Shown here piece by piece: positions 5,854 through 5,857 of a stretch of DNA of 5,857 nt. The notes under the pieces were generated by a model, which searched no databases, was not told where the DNA came from, and was given only the letters and a program-made list of their open reading frames with translations. The stretch lies in the NCBI GenBank assembly GCA_003157945.1, contig PMFY01000476.1:972-6828 (forward strand). Direction: 5' to 3'. This DNA is from Acidimicrobiaceae bacterium (GTDB lineage: Bacteria; Actinomycetota; Acidimicrobiia; Acidimicrobiales; RAAP-2). Made by a program: the position numbers and the translations under genes. Position 1 is the first letter of the stretch. Every line of letters begins with the position of its first letter.

Positions 5854-5857
5854 CGGG

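Noticed and set aside
1..5857. tRNA/rRNA genes, CRISPR arrays, insertion sequences, attachment sites
   Set aside because: Nearly all bases belong to six conserved genes, the two gaps are under 120 bases, and no repeat-spacer pattern, transposase or terminal inverted repeat is seen.

Overview
The window is very GC-rich DNA that looks like a high-GC Gram-positive (Actinomycetota) chromosome. The grounds are codons ending almost only in G or C, GTG starts, overlapping stop/start junctions, and the gene order nusB - (one gene) - pyrR - pyrB - pyrC - carA, which matches the pyrimidine locus of actinobacteria. The proteins do not look like close copies of Streptomyces or Mycobacterium ones, so a less-studied class such as Acidimicrobiia is possible. 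That last step is a guess.

Every gene I accept is on the minus strand, so transcription runs from high to low coordinates. Region by region: 5853-5440 is nusB (antitermination factor). 5439-5326 is a 114-base gap with a hairpin after nusB and a cluster of GTCAG/CTGAC repeats before the next gene. 5325-3745 is a 14-helix DHA2-type major facilitator exporter with a strong ribosome binding site. 3744-3628 is a 117-base gap with a GC-rich hairpin, a likely promoter and an RNA hairpin matching the PyrR-binding consensus. 3627-1 is the pyrimidine operon pyrR-pyrB-pyrC-carA, with carA running off the window just after its catalytic cysteine. No intergenic stretch exceeds 120 bases.

The pyr genes form one tightly coupled unit: pyrR/pyrB overlap by 4 bases (GTGA), pyrB/pyrC by 8 (ATGACTGA) and pyrC/carA by 4 (ATGA). 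CarA (with CarB, expected downstream) makes carbamoyl phosphate, PyrB condenses it with aspartate, and PyrC closes the ring to dihydroorotate. PyrR senses uridine nucleotides and probably shuts the operon down by binding the leader RNA beside its own ribosome binding site.

The most interesting points are the PyrR-binding loop in a very short leader, with a competing fold that would cover the Shine-Dalgarno sequence, and the exporter gene sitting where Streptomyces carries bldD. I see no mobile element, CRISPR array, tRNA/rRNA or clearly new multi-gene system; most of the window is core metabolism.
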